Origin: Thermococcus sp.
GTDB taxonomy: Archaea; Methanobacteriota_B; Thermococci; Thermococcales; Thermococcaceae
Assembly: GCF_017656495.1 (NCBI RefSeq)
Contig: NZ_JACDNS010000008.1
Coordinates: 1 to 64,000, forward strand
Direction: 5' to 3'
Length of the DNA: 64,000 bases
Shown here in pieces: positions 34,751-42,138 of the stretch. A program made the translations under genes and the position numbers. The notes below the pieces were generated by a model. It ran no database searches, was not told where the DNA came from, and saw nothing but the letters and a program-made list of their open reading frames with translations. The first letter of the stretch is position 1, and each line of letters starts with the position of its first letter.

Positions 34751-34806
34751 GCGATGATTGGACTCCGGAAAAACTGAAGGGTGATGAAGTCTAGCCCTAA
34801 TGAGCC
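34750..34806 (+). ncRNA. Box C/D-like RNA at the transposon right end
   Basis: 57 bases starting at the last base of the tnpB stop codon. Terminal stem GGC (34750-34752)/GCC (34804-34806), C-like box GATGATT (34753-34759), D' CTGA (34774-34777), three-base linker, perfect C' GTGATGA (34781-34787), and ATGA (34800-34803) in the D place. The C box has U where G normally pairs with the D-box C, and the D box has A instead of C: a compensating change that keeps the pair. It occupies the position of the reRNA (omega RNA) of TnpB systems. A rival pairing, TTAGG with CCTAA, is also possible. Confidence 0.5.
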
Positions 34807-34841
34807 GAAATTGTTTAATACCTCAACTTCGTAATATGTAA

Positions 34842-35930
34842 ATGAGTGGTAGTATGGATAAGCTATTTCTTGACATTGGTAGAGGGTTGAGTCTCTCTAT
34901 AAAACTGATAGCGGCTGGATATTTACTCTACATTTCTCGTACTGGAAACAGAAAATCTGCTCTGATTTTGGCATTAGCATGGCTTTCGGCTGCATTGTCT
35001 ATTGTATTCGACATTGTTGGTATCCCCGAACTAAACTCCATTTTTGAAGCCCTTTTTGCATCTCTCCTGTTCTATGGAATCTTAAGAGTGAGTGAAGAAG
35101 AAGCCTTCTATCCTCTTATTCAAGAGTTCTATTACGCTGCCTCAGTGCCGTTTATAATGACTTTATATCTAATCGGCATAATAAACCTTGGAGATACCTC
35201 AGAATGGATGGCTTCCATAGGTCTTCCCTATGGACTTTCTGGTCTTTATATTTTCCTTGCAGGTATCCTAACACTATCTCTTTCGAGGATTTACCATAAG
35301 AAAGCAATGTTACTGGCCATTTCTTTAATGCTTTATGGTATTCATGATATGGATTATCCACTCCTAAGACCAGTACCATGGTTTGCCCCAATTGGATTCA
35401 TTTTAGGTGCACTCTTCACATTTATGGTCTCATATTCAGTGATTCAATTTGTCAGCACTGAAAGATTCCAAGAGTTGCTCAGAAGAAAAGAAACTCAGAA
35501 AATTGAGATAGAAAAAGGGGTCTTAATCATTAATGAGGACATGTACAAACAAATAAAAGAATCTCTTAGGGACTTTGAAGTTCTTGCATTCCTAAGGGAC
35601 ATATCAGATGTCCCAGAGAAATGGGAAGCATACTTCATAACCCACGTAACTGGAAAAGACGTGAAGACAATATCACCAACGAATTTACCAAAAATGGCTG
35701 AATTGGCAAACAGGTATTTACGGGCTACTGCTGCAATAGATCAGCAAGGAGTCATAGTAATTGATTGTCTTGAATATCTCATAATGTACAACAGCTTTGA
35801 ATCTATAGTTAAGTTCCTAAGCTCATTAAGGGACTTTGTAATACTATATAATGGTTCTCTCATCATTATAACAAATCCTTCAGCATGGAACAAAAAAGAA
35901 TGGGCATTATTAAAGAGACTACTAGAATAA
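34842..35930 (+). CDS. Seven-helix membrane protein with C-terminal DUF835 domain
   Basis: 362 residues. About seven membrane helices in residues 15-215 (for example LALAWLSAALSIVFDIV, GLYIFLAGILTLSLS, FILGALFTFMVSYSVIQF) are followed by a cytoplasmic DUF835-type domain with the segments VLIINEDMYKQIKESLRDF and IVIDCLEYLIMYNSFESIV. Such fusions are common in Thermococcales and look like sensors with unknown output. A TATA-like TTGTTTAATACC lies about 25 bases before ATG 34842 and no ribosome binding site is seen, so the mRNA may be leaderless; ATG 34854 is an alternative. Confidence 0.8.
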   Translation: MSGSMDKLFLDIGRGLSLSIKLIAAGYLLYISRTGNRKSALILALAWLSAALSIVFDIVGIPELNSIFEALFASLLFYGILRVSEEEAFYPLIQEFYYAASVPFIMTLYLIGIINLGDTSEWMASIGLPYGLSGLYIFLAGILTLSLSRIYHKKAMLLAISLMLYGIHDMDYPLLRPVPWFAPIGFILGALFTFMVSYSVIQFVSTERFQELLRRKETQKIEIEKGVLIINEDMYKQIKESLRDFEVLAFLRDISDVPEKWEAYFITHVTGKDVKTISPTNLPKMAELANRYLRATAAIDQQGVIVIDCLEYLIMYNSFESIVKFLSSLRDFVILYNGSLIIITNPSAWNKKEWALLKRLLE

Positions 35931-35935
35931 ATGTA

Positions 35936-35987
35936 CCCTCCCCGACCGACCCCCGGTCACTTATCCCGGAGGTGTGAGTGGGGAGGG
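35936..35987. ncRNA. GC-rich three-way-junction RNA or DNA element
   Basis: An outer 8-bp stem CCCTCCCC/GGGGAGGG (35936-35943 with 35980-35987) closes a hairpin GACCG-ACCCC-CGGTC (35944-35958) and a second hairpin ACTTA/TGAGT (35959-35963 with 35975-35979), with no unpaired base between the helices. The second loop contains CC-CGGA-GG. It lies just after the DUF835 stop and before the DUF116 TATA box. It could be a 3' structure of the upstream mRNA or an independent RNA on either strand. No known family was recognised. Confidence 0.5.
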
Positions 35988-35991
35988 CCAA

Positions 35992-36038
35992 AAGTTTATA
36001 TGCACATAGAAATTTAAGGCTTTCCACAGTGGTGGAAA
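35992..36038 (+). promoter_or_regulatory. DUF116 promoter and leader hairpin
   Basis: TATA-like AGTTTATATG (35992-36001) is followed by a 7-bp hairpin TTTCCAC-AGTG-GTGGAAA (36021-36038) ending 3 bases before the ATG. The GGTGG ribosome binding site is in the right arm, so the fold, or a protein binding the palindrome, could limit translation or transcription. Confidence 0.5.
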
Positions 36039-36041
36039 ACC

Positions 36042-36659
36042 ATGAGCTTAGAGAACACAATAGCCAAACTCTTTGCACTGGGAGCTGATTTGAGCACAAG
36101 GAATGCCGTAAGAATAGCACTCTCACTAATTAGCGAAGACGAGGAACTTACAGATCAAATCTACGTTGAGCTTAAGAATAAGGCCTATAAGGAGGATTTT
36201 GCAAGAGTTCCAGTTGAGAAAAGGGCAGTTTTTATACCCCAATGTTTAAGAAACGTTAAGGAGTGCTCAGCGGAATTTGGCGAATATGGGTGGAAATGTG
36301 CAAAATGCGGAAAGTGCCCAATCGGAGAGATAATTAAGTATGGAGAAAAGCTTGGATACAAGCAGTTCTACATAGTTCCTGGAGGAAGTTTAGTCAAAAA
36401 AATCCTGAAGGAGAAGGTTCCAAAGGGAGAAATAAAAGCAGCAATTGGAATTGCATGCTGGCCTGAACTAGCTGAGGCTGCAGAAAAGCTTTCTATGTTG
36501 AAAATACCCCTCCAAGCAGTTCCACTCCTTAAAGCAGGATGCATAAACACGATTGTTGACATTGAAAGAGTTAAAGAGATAATGCAGATTGGAATCAAGA
36601 ATCCAGAGAAGACATCCTCTGTTTCCCCAGATGTAAGTGGGACTCCCACTCCAGTCTAG
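36042..36659 (+). CDS. DUF116 family metal-cluster-like protein
   Basis: 205 residues. Eight or so cysteines include KCAKCGKCPIG near residue 88, QCLRNVKEC near residue 69 and GIACWPE, a pattern expected for an iron-sulfur or zinc site; FYIVPGGSLVKKIL is typical of DUF116. Function unknown. It begins after a hairpin that includes its ribosome binding site and overlaps the convergent EamA gene by four bases. Confidence 0.78.
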   Translation: MSLENTIAKLFALGADLSTRNAVRIALSLISEDEELTDQIYVELKNKAYKEDFARVPVEKRAVFIPQCLRNVKECSAEFGEYGWKCAKCGKCPIGEIIKYGEKLGYKQFYIVPGGSLVKKILKEKVPKGEIKAAIGIACWPELAEAAEKLSMLKIPLQAVPLLKAGCINTIVDIERVKEIMQIGIKNPEKTSSVSPDVSGTPTPV

Positions 36660-37489
36660 GCTCTCTCATTTCTTATTTCATTCCATATAGCAGTCAGAAT
36701 TAATGCTGCACCTGTGTAACCCTTTAAGCTTAACACTTCTCTAATTGTTATAAAAGCTGCAATGTGCCCAAATATCGGCTCCGCTGAATAAATCAAGGCT
36801 GCCTTATGAGCTTTTGTTTCCTTTTGATACTTAATTTGAAGCGTAAATGCTATGACAGTAGCAAAAAGTGATGTGTAAAGAATGCCCACCCAAGGAAGAT
36901 AATTGGTTGGGAATTTGAAGCCTTCTACAATTCCAGCATACGTAAAAGAAAACACAAAATTCCAGAATATCTGCCAAAATGCGAGACTGAGATAGTCTTT
37001 TTCTCCAAATTTCTGGACAAGAACTATTTGAAAAGCAAAAGAAAGTGCGCATAAAACAGTAAGTAGATCTCCTTTGTTGAACTTTAGACTTGCTCCAGAG
37101 ATTAAATAGAGACCTATAACTGCGATAATCAATGAAACAAAATCTCTAAGCTCAAGTTTATCTTTAAGAATGAAATAAGCTATAAATGGAGTAAATACAA
37201 CATAAAGGGATGTTATAAAGGCAGAATTTGAGGCAGTCGTATATTTTAAGCCAATTATTTGGAACCCGTGTCCAAAAAACAGAGTTATGCCCAAAATAAA
37301 GCCCTCTTTAAGTGTATCGTTTCGCAGAACTTTGTTTCTAAAAATTAAAAGCATTAGGAGCGAGGCAATACCAAAGCGATACGCTAAGAAAAGAATCGGA
37401 GAGATATAATCAAGACTAACTTTCATTGCCGGAAAAGTAAATCCCCATATTGCTGTGATGCCTAAAAGTACTGCTTCAGCTTTTTTCAT
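36656..37489 (-). CDS. EamA (DMT superfamily) transporter
   Basis: 277 residues with ten membrane helices and internal duplication typical of EamA/RhaT exporters: GITAIWGFTFPAMKVSLDYI opens the first half and FIASLYVVF-like FITSLYVVFTPFIAYFILKD closes it. The second half includes YTSLFATVIAFTLQIKYQKE and AEPIFGHIAAF. Such proteins move amino acids or other small metabolites. Substrate unknown. Transcribed alone. Confidence 0.88.
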   Translation of the reverse strand: MKKAEAVLLGITAIWGFTFPAMKVSLDYISPILFLAYRFGIASLLMLLIFRNKVLRNDTLKEGFILGITLFFGHGFQIIGLKYTTASNSAFITSLYVVFTPFIAYFILKDKLELRDFVSLIIAVIGLYLISGASLKFNKGDLLTVLCALSFAFQIVLVQKFGEKDYLSLAFWQIFWNFVFSFTYAGIVEGFKFPTNYLPWVGILYTSLFATVIAFTLQIKYQKETKAHKAALIYSAEPIFGHIAAFITIREVLSLKGYTGAALILTAIWNEIRNERA

Positions 37490-37560
37490 CGAAATGACCT
37501 CGCTCTCTGAGTTATAAAGGCATTTTCAGATCTCAATTTAAACGCTTTGATTTGCATAAA

Positions 37561-37570
37561 GGATATATAC
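37561..37570 (+). promoter_or_regulatory. TATA box of the tungsten oxidoreductase operon
   Basis: GGATATATAC, preceded by the purine-rich CATAAA, lies about 40 bases before ATG 37605. It would give a short leader that includes TTTAGGTG. Confidence 0.5.
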
Positions 37571-37604
37571 CTTATAGGCATAAAAATCTTTTTAGGTGTA
37601 TGCC

Positions 37605-38138
37605 ATGGGAGAAGAAACAAAAAGTGAGGAGAGGCTTTGGATTCTTATAACCCCAGACAAATGCAGCGGATGCAGGTTATGTGAGGTTGTCTGTTCTTTA
37701 GAGCATGAAGGAATCATATGGCCAGAAGCATCGCGTATAAGGATTTACGAGCTGTTGCCTGGTGTAAATGTTCCCCATACTTGTGTCCAGTGTCCAGATT
37801 ATCCTTGTGTGAATGCCTGCAACTTTGGTGCACTAAGTGTTGATGAAAAAAACGGAGCTGTCCTAGTTGATGAAGAAAAGTGCACAGAGTGTGGAGCCTG
37901 TATTTTAGCCTGCCCCGGGAGAGTTCCAAGAATCCCAACTGGAAAAGGCAGTGTTGTCATCTGCGATTTATGTGGCGGGAATCCAAAGTGTGCTGAAGTC
38001 TGCCATGAAGCTGGTCATGATGCTCTAATTCTCGTTAAGGGCAACTATCGCTCAATATACAGAACTTTTGCAAAGAAGCCAGTGGAGAAAAGCATGAATT
38101 TGGCGAGAAAAATGTATGGAGAAGAGTTTGTGAGGTGA
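37605..38138 (+). CDS. Polyferredoxin small subunit of WOR5-type tungsten oxidoreductase
   Basis: 177 residues with sixteen cluster cysteines in four groups: CSGCRLCEVVC, CVQCPDYPCVNAC, CTECGACILAC and CDLCGGNPKCAEVC, enough for four [4Fe-4S] clusters. It lies four bases before the aldehyde-oxidoreductase-family gene and matches the small electron-transfer subunit of the Pyrococcus WOR5 pair. ATG 37605 has AGGTG 6 bases upstream; GTG 37596 overlaps it. It would relay electrons from the tungsten subunit to ferredoxin. Confidence 0.88.
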   Translation: MGEETKSEERLWILITPDKCSGCRLCEVVCSLEHEGIIWPEASRIRIYELLPGVNVPHTCVQCPDYPCVNACNFGALSVDEKNGAVLVDEEKCTECGACILACPGRVPRIPTGKGSVVICDLCGGNPKCAEVCHEAGHDALILVKGNYRSIYRTFAKKPVEKSMNLARKMYGEEFVR

Positions 38139-38142
38139 GAAA

Positions 38143-40017
38143 ATGTATGGCTACACTGGAAAGCTTATTGATGTTGACTTAAGCAGGGAGAAAATAGAGG
38201 TTGTCGAAATTGATGAAGAAATATTAAAGAAGTTCTATGGTGGGAGGGGATTAGGCACTTACATCCTCTGGAAAGAGCTTGGTGAAAGGTGGGAAAATGT
38301 TGATCCTCTTGGTGAAGAAAACCTCCTACTAATTTTAACAGGACCTTTAACAGGCTATTACCCCGGAATGAAAACTGCCGTTGTATCTAAGTCTCCAGAG
38401 AGCAATGGTGTCGTTGGGAGCGTTTTAAGCAGCGAGGTAGGAATCGAGCTTAAAGCTTCTGGATATGATGGGATAATAATCAGGGGAAAAGCGAGAGACC
38501 CGGTTTATCTATTCATCAATGATAACACAATTGAAATTAGAGATGCGAGCAAATACTGGGGAATGAACGGTGTCGAGGTCGTTAAGACTCTGACAAAGGA
38601 CGCCCATGAAGAACTGAAAAAGAAGGAAAAGCTTAGGGGAATTCCAAAAGAGCCTGCGATTATGTACATATGTAGAGGAGGAGAGAATAAAGTCCGCTTT
38701 GCGGCGATAATGAGCAAACTAATGCATGCCGCTGGCTACGGCGGTTTTGGGGCTGTAATGGGGAGCAAAATGCTGAAAGCCATTGTTGTCAAGGGAAGCA
38801 AGGCTTTACCTCCCGTTTATGATAAGGAGAAGTTCAAAACTATGCTGAGAGAATTTCAAAGAGAGCTTTTGACGCTTACAACATTTAGGCAGTGGGGAAC
38901 TGGGGCTGGCGGTTACAGCGTTGGAAAAGACCGCTCAAGTCAGCCAATAAGAAACTGGCAGGAAGAGTACCATGACAACGAAGAAATCAGCGTTGTGAAC
39001 TTTGAACTTAAAGCGTGGATAAAGAAGTACTGGGCAGATTATGGCTGTCCACTCAATTGTATGAAAATTTCGTATTTAAGATACGGTCCCTATAAAGGTG
39101 CAATTACAGATGCTCCCGATTATGAACTTATGGCTTACATGGGAACCAACTTAGGAATCTTTGAGCCAGAAAAGATTGTATACCTCTCTTATTTGGTTGA
39201 CGAGTATGGATTAGATGGGATAAATGCCGGAAATACTCTAGGCTTTGCCGCTGAGCTTTATCAAAGGGGAATACTAACGAAAGATGACTTAGGCTTTGAG
39301 CTTAAGTGGGGAGATGAGAAAGCGTTTGCAAAACTTCTCGAAATGATTGTAAACAGGGAAGGAATAGGAGAAATTTTGGCTGAAGGAACTTACAGAGCAG
39401 CATTAAAGATAAGCGCAATGAAAGGGGTTGATGCTATTAGGTATGCAGTTCATGTGAAGGGCATTGGCATAGGTGCACATGGAATTAGAAGCAACCTCGA
39501 CTATACCAAGGATATAAGCTATGCCGCATCTGTGCAGGGAGGAGATCACACAGCAACCGCTGGTCTTCCAGCGAGAAGTTATGAAGGTGAACTGGTTAAC
39601 GCTTTCTACGACTCAGCTGTGATATGCTCGTTTGTTACAAAGCCTGGCTTTGAAAAAATAATAGAGTTTGGGAATGCAGTCACAGGCTTTGATTTAACCC
39701 CAGATACGTGGTTCAATGAAACTGGGCTGAGAATAATTCACCTCCAGAGAATTCTCCTCTTACTTGGAGGACCAGACGTTTACTGGGATCCAAGAAAAGA
39801 TGATGACAATCCACCAAGATTCTATGAACCACTGCCGAATGGACCAGCAAAAGGAAAGGCACCCACAAGAGAGGAAATTAGAGAAAAGCTCAAGCAGTAT
39901 TATGAAGAGATCGGGTATGACGAAAACGGCATTCCTAAGGAAGAAGTTCTTGAAGAGCTTGGCTTAAAGGAAGCAAAAAGAGAAGTTAAACGAATCAAAA
40001 AGCGCTTGGGACTTTAA
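38143..40017 (+). CDS. Tungsten-containing aldehyde ferredoxin oxidoreductase family, WOR5-type large subunit
   Basis: 624 residues. N-terminal MYGYTGKLIDVDLSREKIEV and FYGGRGLGTYIL open the family's pterin-binding domain, and SPESNGVVGSVLSSEVG and GAVMGSKMLKAIVVKG follow. Cysteines for the [4Fe-4S] cluster appear in CPLNC (about residue 303) and further on near ICSF. It oxidises aldehydes to acids with a tungstopterin cofactor. The adjoining polyferredoxin and length fit WOR5 better than AOR, FOR, GAPOR or WOR4, but a specificity cannot be read off. Confidence 0.9.
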   Translation: MYGYTGKLIDVDLSREKIEVVEIDEEILKKFYGGRGLGTYILWKELGERWENVDPLGEENLLLILTGPLTGYYPGMKTAVVSKSPESNGVVGSVLSSEVGIELKASGYDGIIIRGKARDPVYLFINDNTIEIRDASKYWGMNGVEVVKTLTKDAHEELKKKEKLRGIPKEPAIMYICRGGENKVRFAAIMSKLMHAAGYGGFGAVMGSKMLKAIVVKGSKALPPVYDKEKFKTMLREFQRELLTLTTFRQWGTGAGGYSVGKDRSSQPIRNWQEEYHDNEEISVVNFELKAWIKKYWADYGCPLNCMKISYLRYGPYKGAITDAPDYELMAYMGTNLGIFEPEKIVYLSYLVDEYGLDGINAGNTLGFAAELYQRGILTKDDLGFELKWGDEKAFAKLLEMIVNREGIGEILAEGTYRAALKISAMKGVDAIRYAVHVKGIGIGAHGIRSNLDYTKDISYAASVQGGDHTATAGLPARSYEGELVNAFYDSAVICSFVTKPGFEKIIEFGNAVTGFDLTPDTWFNETGLRIIHLQRILLLLGGPDVYWDPRKDDDNPPRFYEPLPNGPAKGKAPTREEIREKLKQYYEEIGYDENGIPKEEVLEELGLKEAKREVKRIKKRLGL

Positions 40018-40074
40018 CTTTTGGTTTGGAAAAGGCTTTTATTCTTCCCACTTATCTTTCCATCGGTGAGATAA

Positions 40075-40404
40075 ATGTGGAGAGAAGAACTTGAAAAAAG
40101 AGGTTATCTTGAAAACGATGAAATACTCATTGAGCTCACGATTGGAGGAGAATGTGGGGAGTACCTGCCAAGTTTAGCATTATATGATAAAGAAACGGAC
40201 ACTTGGTATTACTTTGACAATGACATCCCTCCCGGTATGACTCAAGAGGAAGCCATGGGAAATGCACTTGAATTCTTTGAAAAACTTGTAGTTGGGCTTG
40301 AAAAGCCAAAGTTAAAGCTGTCCCCAATTAGGGAAGCCCCAAAAGAAGTTTATGAAAAGCTCAAACGCTTTTTACAGGGGTTGCGAAATGAAAATAAGGA
40401 TTAA
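40075..40404 (+). CDS. Hypothetical protein upstream of the MoaD-like gene
   Basis: 109 residues, acidic. ELTIGGECGEYLPSLALYDK and WYYFDNDIPPGMTQEEAMG stand out and suggest a beta-rich first half with a helical tail. No family recognised. GGTGAGATA precedes the ATG. Its end overlaps the MoaD-like gene by 17 bases, so the two are coupled, and it lies 57 bases after the tungsten enzyme gene, which suggests a link with cofactor assembly (inference). Confidence 0.65.
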   Translation: MWREELEKRGYLENDEILIELTIGGECGEYLPSLALYDKETDTWYYFDNDIPPGMTQEEAMGNALEFFEKLVVGLEKPKLKLSPIREAPKEVYEKLKRFLQGLRNENKD

Positions 40405-40609
40405 ATTATATGGAGAACTTGCATTACAATTATCTCCAGAATTTGAGATTGAAATTGAAGAAGGCTCAACTGTTGAGGATCTGCTTAGAAAGCTGAAGAT
40501 AAGTGCAGAGGAACACCACATACTAGTAAACGAGCGCAAAGTTGGAAAAAACTACAAGCTGAAAGAAAACGACTATGTAAAGCTTTTACCAGTGGTTTAT
40601 GGTGGCTAA
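40388..40609 (+). CDS. MoaD/ThiS-like sulfur-carrier protein
   Basis: 73 residues with a beta-grasp pattern (KIRIKLYGELALQL, EGSTVEDLLRKLKIS, YVKLLPVVYGG) and the C-terminal Gly-Gly that is adenylated and thiocarboxylated. It would give sulfur for molybdopterin/tungstopterin, matching the tungsten enzyme just upstream; ThiS-like or SAMP-like (protein-tagging) roles are possible. ATG 40388 has AGGGG upstream; a longer start would extend into unrelated residues. Confidence 0.8.
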   Translation: MKIRIKLYGELALQLSPEFEIEIEEGSTVEDLLRKLKISAEEHHILVNERKVGKNYKLKENDYVKLLPVVYGG

Positions 40610-40890
40610 CCCTCCCCCAGCCCGATATCCTCTCCAAAAGTTAAAGTCAAATACAGTTCAACCTTTCCACTTTTAATATTCTCAATGATTTCTTTTTCAA
40701 TCGATTTAAGTTCCTCATCACTAAGCTTCTTTTTATCAGAAAGTCGTTTAATTGAGCCATCTCTTTTGTCGTACACTATAATCTCATTGTCACTTATGAG
40801 AGGAACGTAATTAATTGGTATTCCATAGAGTTTTTCAGCATAACACATTTTTGACGCAAGTTTGTTTAAATATTCAAACAATTCTCTCAT
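40606..40890 (-). CDS. Hypothetical protein
   Basis: 94 residues, with a helical start and end and a short beta centre (NYVPLISDNEIIVYDKRDGS). A GGTGATAATAA site precedes the ATG. It converges on and overlaps the MoaD-like gene by four bases. Not recognised; the ribosome binding site and coding-like composition support a real gene. Confidence 0.6.
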   Translation of the reverse strand: MRELFEYLNKLASKMCYAEKLYGIPINYVPLISDNEIIVYDKRDGSIKRLSDKKKLSDEELKSIEKEIIENIKSGKVELYLTLTFGEDIGLGEG

Positions 40891-40974
40891 TTATTATCAC
40901 CATAAAAGCTTAAATACTTTTGTTCTTAAAACTTTAAGGATGTTAATTAATCCGATTACAATGAGGTGATTGAG

Positions 40975-41691
40975 ATGCATACCTCTCCCAAAACCAGGAT
41001 TTCTACTGGAGTTAAAGGTCTTGATGAGCTCATAGAAGGAGGATTAATTCCTGGGAGAGTTTATTTAGTTACTGGCCCTCCTGGAAGCGGTAAAACAACA
41101 CTTGCACTGCAATTCTTATTAGAAGGTGCTAAACATGGAGAAAAAGGACTGTACGTATCGTTAATTCAGAAGCCGGAGGAAGTTATTAAGGATATGGCAA
41201 AATACGACCCTTCAATATTCGCATATGTAAAAGCATGGAAAATCATGCTTTATGATCTTGGCCCCATTCTGTGGAGAGAAACCAGTAAAGTCCCAACATG
41301 GGGTAGCGTACTCTCTAGAATTAAAGAACTCTCCGAGACAGAGAAAATAGATAGACTTGTAATAGACCCTGTTACTGCAATTGAGTTTTCAGTCTCAAAT
41401 CCAGCTGAAAAAAGAGCTGAACTTGCCAGATTCATTAGAGGGCTTGAAGATTTGGGTACAACAGCATATTTAGTTGCTGAAATGACTGATATGGACAGGT
41501 ACACTGAAGAACACTACTTAACGAGTGGGGTTATTATGATGCATTATTTCATGCACAACAATAAAATGGTAAGGGCAATTCAGATATTAAAGATGAGAGG
41601 AACTAAACATAACACCGATATGAAGAAGATTGTATTCTCAGATAATGGAATTATAGTCTTAAATAAGTCCCCCTTTGAAGATGAGGTGTAA
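40975..41691 (+). CDS. RAD55/KaiC-like P-loop ATPase
   Basis: 238 residues of the RecA superfamily. ISTGVKGLDELIEGGLIPG precedes the Walker A GPPGSGKTT (about 34-42) and RLVIDPVTAIEF is Walker B. Such single-domain archaeal proteins are often regulatory. GAGGTGATTGAG precedes ATG 40975; a GTG at 40966 lies inside that site. It leads a three-gene operon with an unknown protein and a GH57 protein. Confidence 0.85.
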   Translation: MHTSPKTRISTGVKGLDELIEGGLIPGRVYLVTGPPGSGKTTLALQFLLEGAKHGEKGLYVSLIQKPEEVIKDMAKYDPSIFAYVKAWKIMLYDLGPILWRETSKVPTWGSVLSRIKELSETEKIDRLVIDPVTAIEFSVSNPAEKRAELARFIRGLEDLGTTAYLVAEMTDMDRYTEEHYLTSGVIMMHYFMHNNKMVRAIQILKMRGTKHNTDMKKIVFSDNGIIVLNKSPFEDEV

Positions 41692-41694
41692 ACC

Positions 41695-42129
41695 TTGGAC
41701 AAAAGAAAAGAACTCCTAAAAAAAGCTTATCGGCTTGGGTATTTTGTAGGATTCTACGGGCATACGGAGTGGGTAGCTTGGATATCAGAAGAAAAAGAAG
41801 AGATATATCTTGAGGCCAAGCTGCTTGGAATATATGAAGAAGTGAAAAAGGTTTATGCTTTGGGGAAAGAAGAAGGGGCCAAGAAGAGAGAAGAACTCAT
41901 TCAAAAGGGACTTTCAATAAAACCTCCTAAAAGCAAGGAAGAAATAAAGAAAAAAGTCATAGAAGAACCCGAAGGGTTAATTCCCATGGAGGAAGTCAAG
42001 AAAACAGAAAAACATTATTTATCATTTTTAGAATCAGACAAGATAGTAGCACGTCCTAAGCTCTTTAAAAAAGTGAAAATTATCAAAAAACCCAATTTCC
42101 TCAAATTGCCCAGTTTTATAAGAGAGTAG
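41695..42129 (+). CDS. Hypothetical basic protein in the RAD55-GH57 operon
   Basis: 144 residues, rich in Lys and Glu, with RLGYFVGFYGHTEWVAWISE at the N-terminus, a helical middle and a proline-containing C-terminal segment (KPNFLKLPSFIRE). The start is TTG 41695 with GAGGTG from the end of the RAD55 gene 6 bases upstream. No family recognised; the G-H-T-E-W-V motif looks conserved-like. It is probably translated with its neighbours. Confidence 0.65.
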   Translation: MDKRKELLKKAYRLGYFVGFYGHTEWVAWISEEKEEIYLEAKLLGIYEEVKKVYALGKEEGAKKREELIQKGLSIKPPKSKEEIKKKVIEEPEGLIPMEEVKKTEKHYLSFLESDKIVARPKLFKKVKIIKKPNFLKLPSFIRE

Positions 42130-42138
42130 GTGGATTGT

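Larger units (their letters stand above)
33341..34806 (+). mobile_element. IS605-type solo tnpB transposon (no tnpA)
   Basis: Between yjjX and the DUF835 gene lies a unit with different composition. A GC-rich, ORF-free leader (33341-33500) with short hairpins is followed by a promoter, a 53-residue ribbon-helix-helix-like gene, tnpB, and a structured RNA at the right. No Y1 transposase (tnpA) is present, so movement would need one in trans. Exact ends are not resolvable by eye: the left end is taken after the hairpin at 33340, and the right end is set at the RNA stem; both may be off by tens of bases. Confidence 0.7.

Noticed and set aside
37555-37582. Near-palindrome around the WOR5 TATA (ATAAAGG...CCTTAT)
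   Set aside because: Arms differ by an indel, and the centre is the TATA box, so it can arise by chance.
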